Translations under genes and position numbers: made by a program
Assembly (NCBI GenBank): GCA_033220425.1
Contig: CM065650.1
Location: 806,001 to 870,000 of the forward strand
Length of the DNA: 64,000 bases
Direction: 5' to 3'
Origin: Lepraria neglecta
Taxonomy: Eukaryota; Ascomycota; Lecanoromycetes; Lecanorales; Stereocaulaceae
The notes under the pieces: model-generated
What the model was told of the DNA's origin: nothing
The model's input: only the letters and a program-made list of their open reading frames with translations
Databases searched by the model: none
Part shown: in pieces, positions 1 to 10,412 of the stretch
Layout: each line of letters opens with the position of its first letter
Numbering within the stretch: the stretch's first letter is position 1

Positions 1-786
1 ATACTTCGTCACGCTCACTGGGCCCGCGGACCTAGAGTCACTACGCAATGAAGTGTTTCTCGAGCTTCGAGACTTCAATGAAGATCTATCGAGGTGTGAG
101 AAAACCAAAGAACAGACTTCAGAGATGTGTAGTCACAGGTCGAAGCAAAGAAATCTGACAAGGCTTCAGAAGGTCATAGACTGGATAGACTCAGATTCCT
201 CTCAGCTCCTATGGATTGATGGGAACAAAATTCTTCGCCGATCAAGACTTCGCTATATCATTTGCCGCACCTCTTATGATCCTTGGAGAGAGCAAGTACG
301 AGACGATACTCATCTTGGGTCACTTTTATGGCGATCATCGCCCGTCTCAGACCGGGAGCTATCGTCTGATGATTCAAGCGTTGTTATTCCAGATATTTGA
401 ACAACATCCACAACAATTAATCTGCAAGAGAGCAGCACTCAGTCGGGGAATGTTCACGTCATGTGGGAACTCTCTGGGATCTTTTCCTAGACTGCTTGGA
501 GGATGTGGGCGCCGATAGGACTTTTGTCGTTGTTGACAATATCGATGTGCTTGGAAAAGAGACCAAAGCGGACGCCGACGAAGGGGAGTTTGTGTTGCAG
601 AAGTTGAATTCCCTCGTTCAGGATGGAACGAAGCTTGTCAAAATCCTACTTACGGCTAACCTCGCTGGTGATCAGACTTCATTTCCTGACGATCGCGTAG
701 CTCTCGTGATCCCGCAACGGGTCAGCCCACTGCGTGAAGCTCAAGATGAGCTGGCGCTTGTCCCTCACAAGCTGAGCGAATTTTAA
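1..786 (+). pseudogene. NACHT/STAND-like NTPase fragment, frameshifted, cut by window edge
   Basis: Three overlapping stretches in different frames read like one protein: bases 2 to about 210 (QLLWIDGNKILRRS), about 216-400 (SKYETILILGHFYGDH, MIQALLFQIFEQHP) and 463-786 (LWDLFLDCLEDVG, TFVVVDNIDVLG, LVKILLTANLAGD). The order and motifs resemble the middle of fungal NACHT/STAND proteins, where a short hydrophobic strand ending in D (here VVVDNID) is the Walker B region. The P-loop part would lie left of the window. Two frame changes and no convincing splice sites argue for a pseudogene. The family call is from memory of such proteins and is only moderately secure. Confidence 0.42.
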
Positions 787-825
787 CAAAAGAGGCGCAA
801 AAATACCACCTTCGCAGAGCTTATC

Positions 826-2662
826 ATGCTTTACGTTCTGAATACCATAATCTACACTATTGAAAACAGGGAGCTTTGGGCTTGTGTTGTAGTCGAGCTA
901 AGTGGAATGGAACGCCGCTCATTTGAATCCTACAACCCTTTGCAGATACGCGCATGGTCTGTTGACCACAACGGATCAAGCCTTGGAAGGTTCTATGATC
1001 TCACGGTGCCACAATTCAGCGGCCAAAAGGCAATCAAAACTTTGCAGTACGTCCCAGCGGGGTACCTCCCTGATGAAAGCAAACAGCGTAGGAAATTGAC
1101 TGCTCGCGGAAAACTATGGTGGAAATATAACTTCGGCGTACATAATACTGTTACAGAAAAAGACAAAATACAGGCAAGTCAGATTTTCCACGTATACATG
1201 AATCAAGATCTGAGTGATTGTGTTGTATGCTATTTGCCATTTTCCTTTGCCATTTTCCTTTATCACCATTTCTTTGTCAACATTCTAGCGTCTTCTACTG
1301 TTTGACACTCCATCATGTATATTAGGAGCCTCATTCCATAGATTCTGGCTCCTCAGGCTGTTCACATTCATAGATCTCATTGATACATTGCAACGCTTAC
1401 ACCAAAGCGACAGATTGTTTACGTCTCCGAGTCATAGAAAATGGCACGTCAAAGACATTAAGATCTACACATTATCTGGTAAGATTAAGAGCGGAGACTC
1501 AGAGGCACAAGCCAAGACTAGAGAACATGACCATAGGAATACCAAGGCTATCGTAACATTATTATACTGTTATAGGCAATATTCGATCAACAAAGCCGAG
1601 ACCCAGCTGCTATTCAGCAGGCACAATTTGAAGACGAAGCCGTAAAAGGCATAGTATCACAATTGGTGTACGCGGGCCTGGAATAAATCCAATCGACCTT
1701 GAAGCCACTAAATCTCATAGTTTGTCCCTCCAATGTTGGACGTCTTCATGTTGCGTGACCTAAGATGGGGTATAATGCAAAAATTCATCATATTGGTCAT
1801 TATGATATTCTAATGAGTCGCATCGTCAATCAAAATCTCGGATGCCACCCGGTATAGATACTCGACCAGTGCTTTCGACAAATTGGTAATCCCAAAGGGT
1901 CATCTAAAAATCCTGAAAGCTAGATGTGATACTCAAAGGAACGGGGCCGTATTAACATCAAGCCGAACGTCCGGTCAACATAGCCTTCTGAGCAAAAGCA
2001 ATGGATCTATCTTTCTGTTATACGGCCCGTCTGGTAGTGGCAAGACACTCAGAGCGGGTGAGAGAATATACTTGGCCGGGTAATACGTAGCTAAAACTCG
2101 ACAGAATACGTTGCATAGCACACAAGACGCCCTTTGTTGGCCATTTCTGCTGGTGACATGCCCACGGAATCCCACGAGAGCTGGAAAAGGCTTTTTCGAA
2201 TTACTCCAAACTAGGGAAATCCTGGAGTGCAATTATGCTTCTGCAAGACGCTGATGTATATTTGCAAAGCAAAAATAAGGCAGACTTGGTTGGGAATGGA
2301 TTGGGAGCCGGTGAGTACCATGTGGGATTCTTCCCCAGTCCAAGCGAGACTCAAGGTATATAGCATTTATTCGCCTTATGGAAGATTTTGATGGGTAAGT
2401 TCCAACGTTTTGACAGATTTCAGCATGAAGCCGGTAACTAATTCTTCAGAATCATGTTTATTGAGACCAATCGAGGTAAGTGTCGACCATGACCACCAAT
2501 GAAAAGGTGCGATTGACTCTTGCTCTAGTGGGTTATTTTGATGATGCGATTATTGTCCGTATTCACGCTCGACTTGATTGCAAAGATCGCGACGAAGAAG
2601 GGCGGCATCGACTATGGGATGCCCTTTTTGAGTCCCTAGAGAAAAGATTTAGTGGTTTTTAG
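826..2662 (+). pseudogene. AAA+ ATPase relic with DUF7025-like N-terminal region
   Basis: Bases 900-1130 encode LQIRAWSVDHNGSSLGRFYD and LTVPQFSGQKAI, followed by a Pro/Tyr segment and TARGKLWWKY. This resembles the DUF7025-type region found before the ATPase domain of many ascomycete AAA proteins. A P-loop, GPSGSGKT, lies at 2024-2047 after SIFLLY. Next comes WSAIMLLQDADVYLQSK (about 2220-2265), which corresponds to the Walker B strand, where family members usually have LLLDEAD. Then RLMEDFDG and IMFIETNR follow, separated by a possible intron with donor gtaagt, and then a segment ending IIVRIHARL near 2570. The pieces lie in different frames with intervening stops, and the usual D-E pair is altered to Q-D. 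I read this as a decayed gene. Unusual splicing could rescue part of it but would not restore the changed motif. Confidence 0.48.
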
Positions 2663-2792
2663 CAACGCAATCCAGTTTACCGTGAAGCTCCCATTCTTCC
2701 AAAGTGTAAATTGAATTCTCGGCAGATAAAAGACGGTAAGATGACCTGCTTGAGCAGTCAATATTCTTACCTCGAGAACGATAGTAATTTTA

Positions 2793-4150
2793 ATGGCTAA
2801 TACTGTCTGCATGTTAGCTTTTAGGACAGCAGTCAATCTCGCAAACTACGACAATGCAGATCGAGGCTACTACCAAAAAAGCACCTTGGAAGCGAAGCTT
2901 TTTGAGACTGTTGCGAAGATATTCAAAGAGTTTGCAGAGGATATGCGCCGCACGCATTCGAGTGAAGAGGGTCTGGCCTCGGAGAATATGTGGATGCGAA
3001 ACCGGAAAGACTTTTTACTTGAGAAATCAGGGGAGGGTGAACAAATTAACATCACGAGCACCTAGAGAAGGACAGACCGGGCACAAAAACCCAGGACGCA
3101 ACAGGGAGTGAACCTAGAGGCTAAGACATCCACATAACGGTTCAAGCAGCCCCCCGTCTGCCCAATTTTGTGACATCGATACAAGTACAGTTTGGGATTA
3201 TAAGTAATTCTCCCCACTTGCAGCTATCTTCATGGTGCTGTGACTCTTGTAGATGCTGGTAATCGTTGGAGGCACGGTGTGCGCGTTGAACGTTGCTTTG
3301 TGACCTCGCACGGTATGACTGTTCGAAGAGCTTCGCTTATGTCAGTATCAGGAGCAGAGGAGTCGCAAGGTATACTTTTGACTGACCGGAGAGCTGGAGG
3401 CATGTTGATTCTAAATCTAGTGGAGCACGGAATGTCTAATAAAAGTGGGAATTAGTGGTATTTCAATGTCAAGACCAAACACAATGAAGCTGGAAAGGCA
3501 TCGATCTTGGCATCATCAGAGCAAGGAAGTCAAAGATCTTCATTTGAATTAGCGATGACTTGCCCAATCCTTGTTCTGATATTTTAAGTGATTTGCGGAT
3601 GTTCAACGCGTGTTAGCAACCAGTCACTGAATTTCAAAGTGTCTAGAATTTTCAGATAGCCAAGGACGTTTGTTAATGAGCGTTCGAAAATAGAAATGAC
3701 TGCCTTGAGACGATTAGAAATTAAATTGTCAGGAGTCTAAGCCTATAAGCAGAATATTACACTTAGCATCAATGTTCTATGTATCAGCGACCACTACGAG
3801 AAGTATTTCAGCTCGTGTATGATAAACAAAGAGATGGACTTGAGCTCTTTGTAAGTCAATTTTACCGGGGGTTGGAAGCTTCGCTGGTCAAATCTCTAGG
3901 CGATTTTGCTGAAGACCTGAGACAGGAAAATCCCATTTTTAATGAGAAAGAGCTGAAAGCATAGACTTGGAAGGCGAACATGGATTTCGAATATGCCAGT
4001 ACTGCGGTGCCATCCGCTTTGTTGTTTCACATGTGAATTTGGCTGGCCACTGGACCATGCACTTTGCCGATCCGTGGAAGAGGATAAACAGTGAGCTCTT
4101 TTTGCACGTTTATTGTTGATTAACGAGACACACACTCCATGGTCAATAAC
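2793..4150 (+). other. coding-like debris, including a C2H2-like fragment
   Basis: Two short open stretches look coding but are unrecognised: 2793-3065 (acidic, with LFETVAKIFKEFAEDMRR) and 3779-3964 (LELFVSQFYRGLEASLVKSL). Just beyond the second, in another frame, bases 3994-4075 encode CQYCGAIRFVVSHVNLAGHW and then TMHFADPW. This is a C-x2-C ... H-x-x-x-H arrangement like the C2H2 fingers common in fungal STAND-associated proteins. The rest (3066-3778) has only short, unconvincing frames. I see this as part of the same decayed block as the two fragments to its left. Confidence 0.28.
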
Positions 4151-4218
4151 CTTATTATGAAGGCTAGATAGCAATAGCTATCATACAAGAAACAGATCGG
4201 GGTATTCCATCGCAGACA

Positions 4219-5932
4219 TTACAGCACAAATCTAAAACCCCGTCGACTTGCCTCCCCAGGAATCGCATCCCCAACAGTAATAGCACCCTCCACAGGCTCG
4301 CCTCGATCGAGCTTCTTGTTGAGTCTGACAAGAATGAAGCGAAGTAATGTAGCCATGCATATTGCCATGAAGGCCATTATGCAGTTTACCGCCATTGCGA
4401 CAACTAGTCTTTTTCAGCATAATTCTATACCGATGGCAGCGAGAAATTGGGGAGGGCTTACTGTAGCGTGGTCCTGCACCCTCGGGATACATGTATGAAG
4501 CGTAGATAGAGGAGCAATTCGAGACAGCGTTGATGGCTGCAAGGGCGGCAGCACGCTATATCAGAATGTTAGCCAAGCTCTTGAAACAGTACAAGCAGAT
4601 GTTCTACCTTCGCAGGCGGTCTTGGTAGCGTATTTGATATCCAGCCCAAAGCCACTACGTATCCAGTGTAGACTCCAGCCGGCATCAGCATTATAGCAAA
4701 GTATCTGGGACCAACCGAGGTTGTCGTCGCAGCGATGATGTAGGCAATGACAGCAAAGTAGAGAGGTATAGTGATGTGGAAGTAGCGCTCGCCTGTCCGA
4801 TCGGCGTGCCAGGCGTTGCAGAAGGAGGTGATGACGGCTAGGACATATGGAGGGACTGTGAGGAGTAGGGAGATGACGTCTGAGTAGCCGAGGGTCGCAA
4901 CAACAGTGGGAAAGAGGTTCGTGACTGTTCCTGAAGCAACGAAGCCGAAGAGGAGGACCATCTATAACCTGTTAGCACTAGATATGGGCAGAGGGTCATG
5001 GATCGTACAAGGATCCACATCTTAATATCCTGAAAAGCGAGCTTCATCCCATGGAAGAAAGTCTGCTGCTTCGAATCCACCCAATCATCTTCCCCGATAT
5101 CTTCATCCAAACGCCAAATCGCCAATTGCCGTTCATTCTCCGTAAGCCAGCTCGTCGTTCTGGGGAAGTTTGGCAGTGCAAAGTATGCCAAAAAGGCAAT
5201 AAAAATCGTAATGACACCCTCAATAATAAATAGCCAGCGCCAAGCACGAAGTCCTTTCGCTCCGTCCAATCCATTCGTAATACCAGCGGATATCAAGCCA
5301 GAGAACGCCCCAGATAGCAGCGACCCAGAGTATAGCAAAGCAGTCCTGAAACCCAGCTCTGATCGTGTGTACCAGGAAGAAAGGAAGAACAAGCATCCGG
5401 GGAAGTATGCAGCTTCGACGAAACCGAGGAAGAACCTGATAGCGATCAAGCCACCATAGCTTTGCGCTCCAGCTGTAGCGGCGGAGATGATACCCCACAC
5501 GATCATTACGGTTGGCAGGTATAGAGCTGGCTTGCCGATTTTGTTGAGGAATAGATTCGAGGGTATCTGCATGAGGAGATATCCGACGAAGAGAATACTG
5601 AGGGCCGTCAAATACTGTGTGCTCGTGAGGTCCAATCCTCCTTTCGACAGAGGGTCCTGAAGGCCAGCTAGGCGCGCTGCTGCGATGTTATTCCTGTCCA
5701 AGTAGTTCATAATGTACATGAGAATGATCATAGGTAGGAGTCTGAAGTCGATTTTGCGGACCAATGCCTTCTCCAAACGTTGGCGCTCCTCGGGCGACAG
5801 GTCTCTGACGAGCTCTGGTGGTTGCCTTTTTGTTCTAGTGGTGGAAGCACGTTCGAGCGAAGCATCTGAGACATGCTCTGCAACCTTGTTATTGTCGTCA
5901 TCGCTGTAGCTTCTGATCTCTGGTGAAGCCAT
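4219..5932 (-). CDS. MFS transporter, anion:cation symporter family (Dal5/Tna1-like)
   Basis: Four exons are inferred: 5932-5009, 4961-4608, 4555-4462 and 4403-4219. All introns are GT-AG (47, 52 and 58 bases), giving 518 residues. A hydrophilic N-terminus of about 60 residues precedes DFRLLPMIILMYIMNYLDRN, the typical first transmembrane segment of fungal allantoate/nicotinate-type permeases. Hydrophobic helices follow, including IRFFLGFVEAAYFPGCLFFL and the loop YTRSELGFRTALLYSG. The second half begins after a hydrophilic loop (WRLDEDIGEDDW) and ends with MYPEGAGPRY, a family hallmark, then the last helix and a short tail. Length and layout suit a 12-helix plasma-membrane transporter of small organic anions. 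The substrate cannot be told from sequence. The upstream region is shared head to head with the macro-domain gene. Confidence 0.9.
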
Positions 5933-6498
5933 CTTTGAATACTAAGGGGGCTTCTGCAGGTATAGCGTTTGAAAGAGAGAGAGAGATTGAGAGAGTTGAG
6001 AAATGCGCAACCTCTCAAATCGAAGGGCCTTCTCGAAGCACATGCAATAATTCGCCGGCAGGCAATGACGGCATAGGGACCTGCCATACTTGGCTGGTGG
6101 TAGCTGCAGACAGAAAAGAATTGAGATGCACCAGTCAAAGACGAGGATTGCCGAAAGATATGCGGGTAGAGACCCTAGCCTTGTGGGGAAAAGATTGGCT
6201 TCGGCGCCAGAGAACGTTAGCCTAACGATTGAATCATCTTCACTTCTTGTGTTCCTGCAGCCATCGCCCTATGGCAAGCTCGCAAAGGACCTGCAAGACG
6301 AGGCAGCGGCGACAGCGAGTGAAGCTGTGGACGGAGTGAAGAAGGAGCTGTCCAGACGCCTGGTCTTGGCGTCTACAGCTCGAACTCGTCAACATGGATA
6401 CATTTCATTTGCTATACACATCACACACTGCATACAATGGGCGAAGGTTGAAGAATAAGCAGCTTATTGCCATCATTCCTTTCTAATATCCCTACACC
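5933..6498. promoter_or_regulatory. divergent intergenic region, MFS / macro gene 1
   Basis: These 566 bases separate the start codons of two divergent genes, so they should hold both promoters. A purine tract of mostly GA repeats lies at about 5969-6000, just upstream of the transporter start, probably in its leader. The open frames here show no family resemblance and I treat them as chance. Confidence 0.5.
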
Positions 6499-7423
6499 AT
6501 GAACATGATGGAATTTATTACCGAGTGGCTCGGCAAGATCTTCGAGACCCTACCAAACGGAATCCTCATACGTACCTCACCCCCGCCCATCTCCCATCCA
6601 GCCCCTAACTAACATCCACCAGATGCCTGCACTACAGAAGGCGCCTGGGTTACCGGCGTCGCCCGCGATTTCAAAGAGCTCTACCCAAGCGCCTACCACA
6701 AGTGCCGCGCCCATTGCACCGGACACCCCAAAGGCATCACACTCTCCCAACGCCAAGCCTCGCTCGTCAGCATTACCCTCCTGACATGGCTCCCGGAACC
6801 TTCAACCGCGTCATTAGAAGTGGGCGAGCAGGGAAAACATCAATGTATTGCATGTCTCTTCACGTCCGTCAAGAATATTTCGAAGCCGGAGGTGATATTG
6901 GGGAATACGCTGAAGGCGCTGAAGGACTTGACGAGGCAGCTTGAGCGCTTGAAGATAGGTGATCCCAAACCTGTGCCACGCGAATTATTGGACATGAGAT
7001 TCGAGGTGGGGGGTTTGCGTTAGCATTCCGTGGAAGGATACGGACGACGTTTTGGCGGAGGGCATGATTGATATGACTGTTCGTAGGCCCGGGCATGGGG
7101 ATGAAGGAAGTGGGTCTGGAGAAGCCTATTCTGAAGAAGCTGGAAGCCGAGAATCGGATTTTGGGCTGGCAGACCTTTTCGAAAGTTATTCTTTGGAAGC
7201 GACCTCCAAAGAAGCCGACTATGGAGAAGCAGAGTCTAGGGAATCGGACGAAGCAATCACGCCTGGAGAGGAGGCAGAAGTGGGGGCCGATGACATATGG
7301 GACAAGGAGGAAAGGAGCTTGGAAAGCAAGCTTGAAGCACAGGCTGATATCGAAAACGACGGCAATGGTGCGGGTCTAATCAAGCGACGGAAGAACGGGA
7401 CCTTGGATGGATTGCTGAAGTGA
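6499..7423 (+). pseudogene. Poa1-like macro-domain protein, copy 1, frameshifted
   Basis: Exon 1 is 6499-6571 and exon 2 begins at 6623 after a 51-base intron that splits a His codon. The join reads ILIHACTTEGAWVTGVARDF and then KELYPSAYHKCRAHC, a macro domain of the ADP-ribose-1''-phosphate phosphatase (Poa1) type. The frame ends at a TAG at 7021-7023. The next frame continues exactly where copy 2 does: VSIPWKDTDDVLAEG corresponds to FSVPWAQTKKVLEEG. One extra or missing base near 7012-7018 therefore breaks the gene. An intron is unlikely because the gap is under 20 bases. The nucleotide-binding loop also differs from copy 2 (TTEGAWVTG for NARGSWGAG), so the active-site Asn and Gly are lost. 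The acidic C-terminal tail (7100-7423) is rich in Glu and Ser. A sequencing error could explain the frameshift but not the loop changes. Confidence 0.72.
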
Positions 7424-7890
7424 TGGAAAAATGTCTGTAAGGAATTTAATAGCATTTTGCTATCCTGTCACGACATTATCACTCGTTAGATACCCAGAAC
7501 GCCAATATTCCTACACCAAGCCCCTAGACTCTCACGTAAACTCGTTGATATACATGCTTTAGGTACTGAGACAGACGAGTAGATTTAAGGCAGATTTTTA
7601 GTACCTTGGTATAAACCTCTATGGGGCCATTTAGCCTAAAGGTTTAATACTTCGACCTCTCGCCTCCGCGCCTCGTTCAAAGGCAACCGCCTGAATGCAT
7701 AGAAGATGTGACTAGCAATAGTGTTGATGAAGGATTGAGGGAGGGATGCGCTTCCAAGCCTGGTCTTGGATGCTTGGCATCAACACCCATTGACTTATCC
7801 GCCATCCGCCTTCTAAAAAATGGAGTGAAAGATGACTGTTAAAAGCCTAGCTAGCTCCCACCCCTAGGTAGCATCCTTATCACACCACCT
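7424..7890. other. intergenic, between the two macro genes
   Basis: These 467 bases lie between the end of copy 1 and the start of copy 2. I see no gene. They should contain the terminator of the first copy and the promoter of the second. The stretch just before the second start is C-rich. Confidence 0.4.
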
Positions 7891-8744
7891 ATGGCAATAA
7901 TAACAGAGCGCGTCGGCGACGTCTTCTCCGCCCCTCCCAACAGCATCATCATACGTAAGCAACAACACGTCTCCAGGGATCCGATCAGTCTCACAAAGAT
8001 ACACGACCGACTGACTGAGGTAACCTAGATGCATGCAACGCCCGTGGCTCCTGGGGCGCGGGCGTAGCTCTCGCCTTCAAAAAGAAATACCCAGCCGCCT
8101 ACCGCATCTACCACGCCCACTGCACCACCACCCCTTCCAAAGACACCAAACTCGCCACACATCAGGCCTCCCTTGTGGGGACGACACTGCTTATTTCGCC
8201 CGTGGAATCAAAAGGAAAATTGGGGAGGGAGAGGCATTGGATCGCTTGCCTGTTTACTTCTTTTGGGAATGGGAGGAATGTTTCGAAGCCTGAGGTAATA
8301 TTGGAGAATACAAGGCGTGCGGTGAAGGATCTGGGGACGCAGGTTGAGATGCTGAGGGAGAAGCAGCCGGGAAATAAGAAGGATGATGAGGACCATAAAG
8401 GAGAGATAGGGGCAGAGACGCCTGGGGATTGCTGGGCAGTGCGAATTAATAGCGGCCTGTTCAGCGTGCCGTGGGCTCAAACGAAGAAAGTCCTTGAGGA
8501 AGGAGGGGTGGACATTGTTGTCGTCAGGCCTGAGGGTGGGGATGATAATGATAATGACAATGACGTGGAGGCTAAGACGGGCGAGAAGAGAGCGGCGGTA
8601 GATCATATTGGAGTTGGGGAAAATATAGCCGACAAGAGGAAGAGTACTACTAAAAAAGGAGGCACCAAGCGGCCAGCACCTGTTCATGAGGGTTTGGAAA
8701 AGCGGAGGAAGAAGAGGGGGTTGGACGGATGGCTAAAGCCCTGA
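7891..8744 (+). CDS. Poa1-like macro-domain protein, copy 2 (ADP-ribose-1''-phosphatase family)
   Basis: Exon 1 is 7891-7954 and exon 2 is 8029-8744, giving 259 residues. The intron interrupts the same His codon as in copy 1, so the two genes are tandem duplicates. The macro domain occupies about residues 1-150: IIIHACNARGSWGAGVALAF is the ADP-ribose-binding loop with its conserved Asn and Gly, followed by KKKYPAAYRIYHAHC and later INSGLFSVPWAQTKKVLEEG, the C-terminal strand and helix of the fold. In the yeast family member Poa1 the reaction is removal of the 1''-phosphate from ADP-ribose-1''-phosphate, a by-product of tRNA splicing. Whether this protein does that or binds or cleaves ADP-ribosylated proteins is inference. 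A basic and acidic low-complexity tail of about 80 residues ends in RPAPVHEGLEKRRKKRG and could hold a nuclear localisation signal. Confidence 0.85.
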
Positions 8745-8923
8745 GTAATGCGAGGATGCATGCGAAAGCACTACGGCAATTTGTTTTCCTGTTATGAACA
8801 TAACGACCATCTAGATACCCACGACTCCGATTTCTTTCATACCGAGCCCACAGACTGCCTTTGCCCGAGAACTGTAATACCATGCCAGCCGTTGCGCCCC
8901 AAATCCATAGATGTACACAGCTT

Positions 8924-10019
8924 CTACTTCTCCATTGTCTCCCCCCTCTCTAATCCCCTAACAACACCTTCCAACTCCTCTACCTCCACCCTTCCTCTCC
9001 TCCCCCCACCAAATTCCTCACCCTCCACCGTCCCTCTCCGAATAACAACATTCTTGGTGCCAGCCTCGATATACGCTCTCCGTTCCTCTCTCCTGCTCTC
9101 CCAATCCACTTTATCTCTTGCTCCGTCTTTCAGTGACTGCATCTTCGGTCTCAACTCCGCGACGAGCTGGCGTAAGGCTGGTAATTGCGAGGTAGCGAAT
9201 TGTGCATTTGTTGTACGGGGTTTCGAGTCTTTGGACGAGGGTGCAAATGAGAGGTTGAGGGTTTGGGCGGCGGGATTTGTGGGGGAGGCGAGGAAGGCGA
9301 GGGAGGAAGGATCTGATTGGGTTGATGTCGTGGGAGGTGAGAGAAGGGAGGAGAGCTTCGTTACGAGCGCAGCGTTCTGGTTGTGTGTAGACCGCAGCGC
9401 CTGGTTCAGTTTCCGAGTTTCTTGGAGTTTGCGCCGCAGGAGCAGGATGGATTCCGGGGTTGGTGCTGAGGGCGAAAGAGGCAGTTGAAGATTCTGTAGC
9501 CCACAGCATTAGCTCTGTATCAAATAAGGCTCCGTGCTTTCTCGTGCTGGATTGCAAGTAGTAAAGAGCATGCCTCATAATGCCCCAACCGCATCCACGG
9601 CGCCAAATCATCCGGAATAGTCAAGATGTTCCTCAAAGTGTATATCTCAAATTTGTCAAATGCCTTGTCGACCGTAGCCTCCAGCAATGTCTCCAATCGA
9701 TGTACGCCATTTTCGATCTCGGCCGTGGGGTCAGGAGGCTCCGTGCTTCCATTACTGGCATCTTGTGTTGACAGAGAAGTAGACGAGTGGTCAGCCCTGA
9801 AGCCGAGCTCGCGAGGTGGAATGTGTAGGAGGCCGGTTTCTAGGCCTTCGACGACTTGGTAGATGATGATGTTTACGGCGTTGATTATGTCGTCGATTAG
9901 GGACTGGAGGGGGGTTAGCGGGCATTGAGCATCCTGCGCGGGGTGGGGGAGTTTACTAATGGGGTGTATTGAAAGTGCTCGGTGAGCAGCGCGTCTGCTT
10001 GTCTATTTGGATCCGTCAT
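8924..10019 (-). CDS. MTW1: kinetochore MIND complex subunit Mtw1/Mis12
   Basis: Three exons are inferred: 10019-9957, 9903-9574 and 9493-8924, giving 320 residues. Exons 1 and 2 join as LLTEHFQYTPLSLIDDIINA, the signature N-terminus of Mis12 proteins, followed by VNIIIYQVVEGLETGLL. Exon 2 ends PDDLAPWMRLGHYE. The second intron starts GC, not GT (GC-AG, 80 bases), and continues into NLQLPLSPSAPTPESILLLR, keeping the family's spacing. The C-terminal half is Gln/Lys/Arg-rich and helical, as expected for the coiled-coil rod. In yeast, Mtw1 pairs with Nnf1 and joins Dsn1 and Nsl1 to link Ndc80 and KNL1 to centromeric chromatin. A long open frame on the plus strand (8748-9488) is only its shadow. 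The neighbours are functionally unrelated. Confidence 0.88.
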
Positions 10020-10412
10020 CTTTGTATTGGAGGAGATGTGGTTCGAGGCGCAAAGTTGAGACGTGATGCTTGTTTACGGCCGAGGTTTGGAGATGGCGCT
10101 AGAGCGTCGATCATCTTGGCTGGTGGGGGCCTCTGGAAAATATTTGCAAAGCTTCAAAATACTTGGGCTTCCATGCATAGGGGGGAGAATGATGCTATAT
10201 TTCCCTTGAGTATCCATGACTGAGAGGCCTATCTATCCACGTAGCCTCAGTGCTCTCAACATAAAATATGTACCCTGGTAAAGCCAGCAGGAAGCAACTT
10301 CCTGTCGACCATGCCAACCAACCGGACCATAACCATCTCGCCATCTTATAGGTGCACCCTAGAGGAGAGTCTCAACCCTTCCAATGCCGCACGCAAGACC
10401 AGCAACCCAGTC

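Noticed and set aside
8748-9488. Plus-strand frame of 246 codons
   Set aside because: It is the shadow of the Mtw1/Mis12 gene on the other strand, which has family motifs and sensible introns. The frame itself is low-complexity Ser/Pro-rich sequence.
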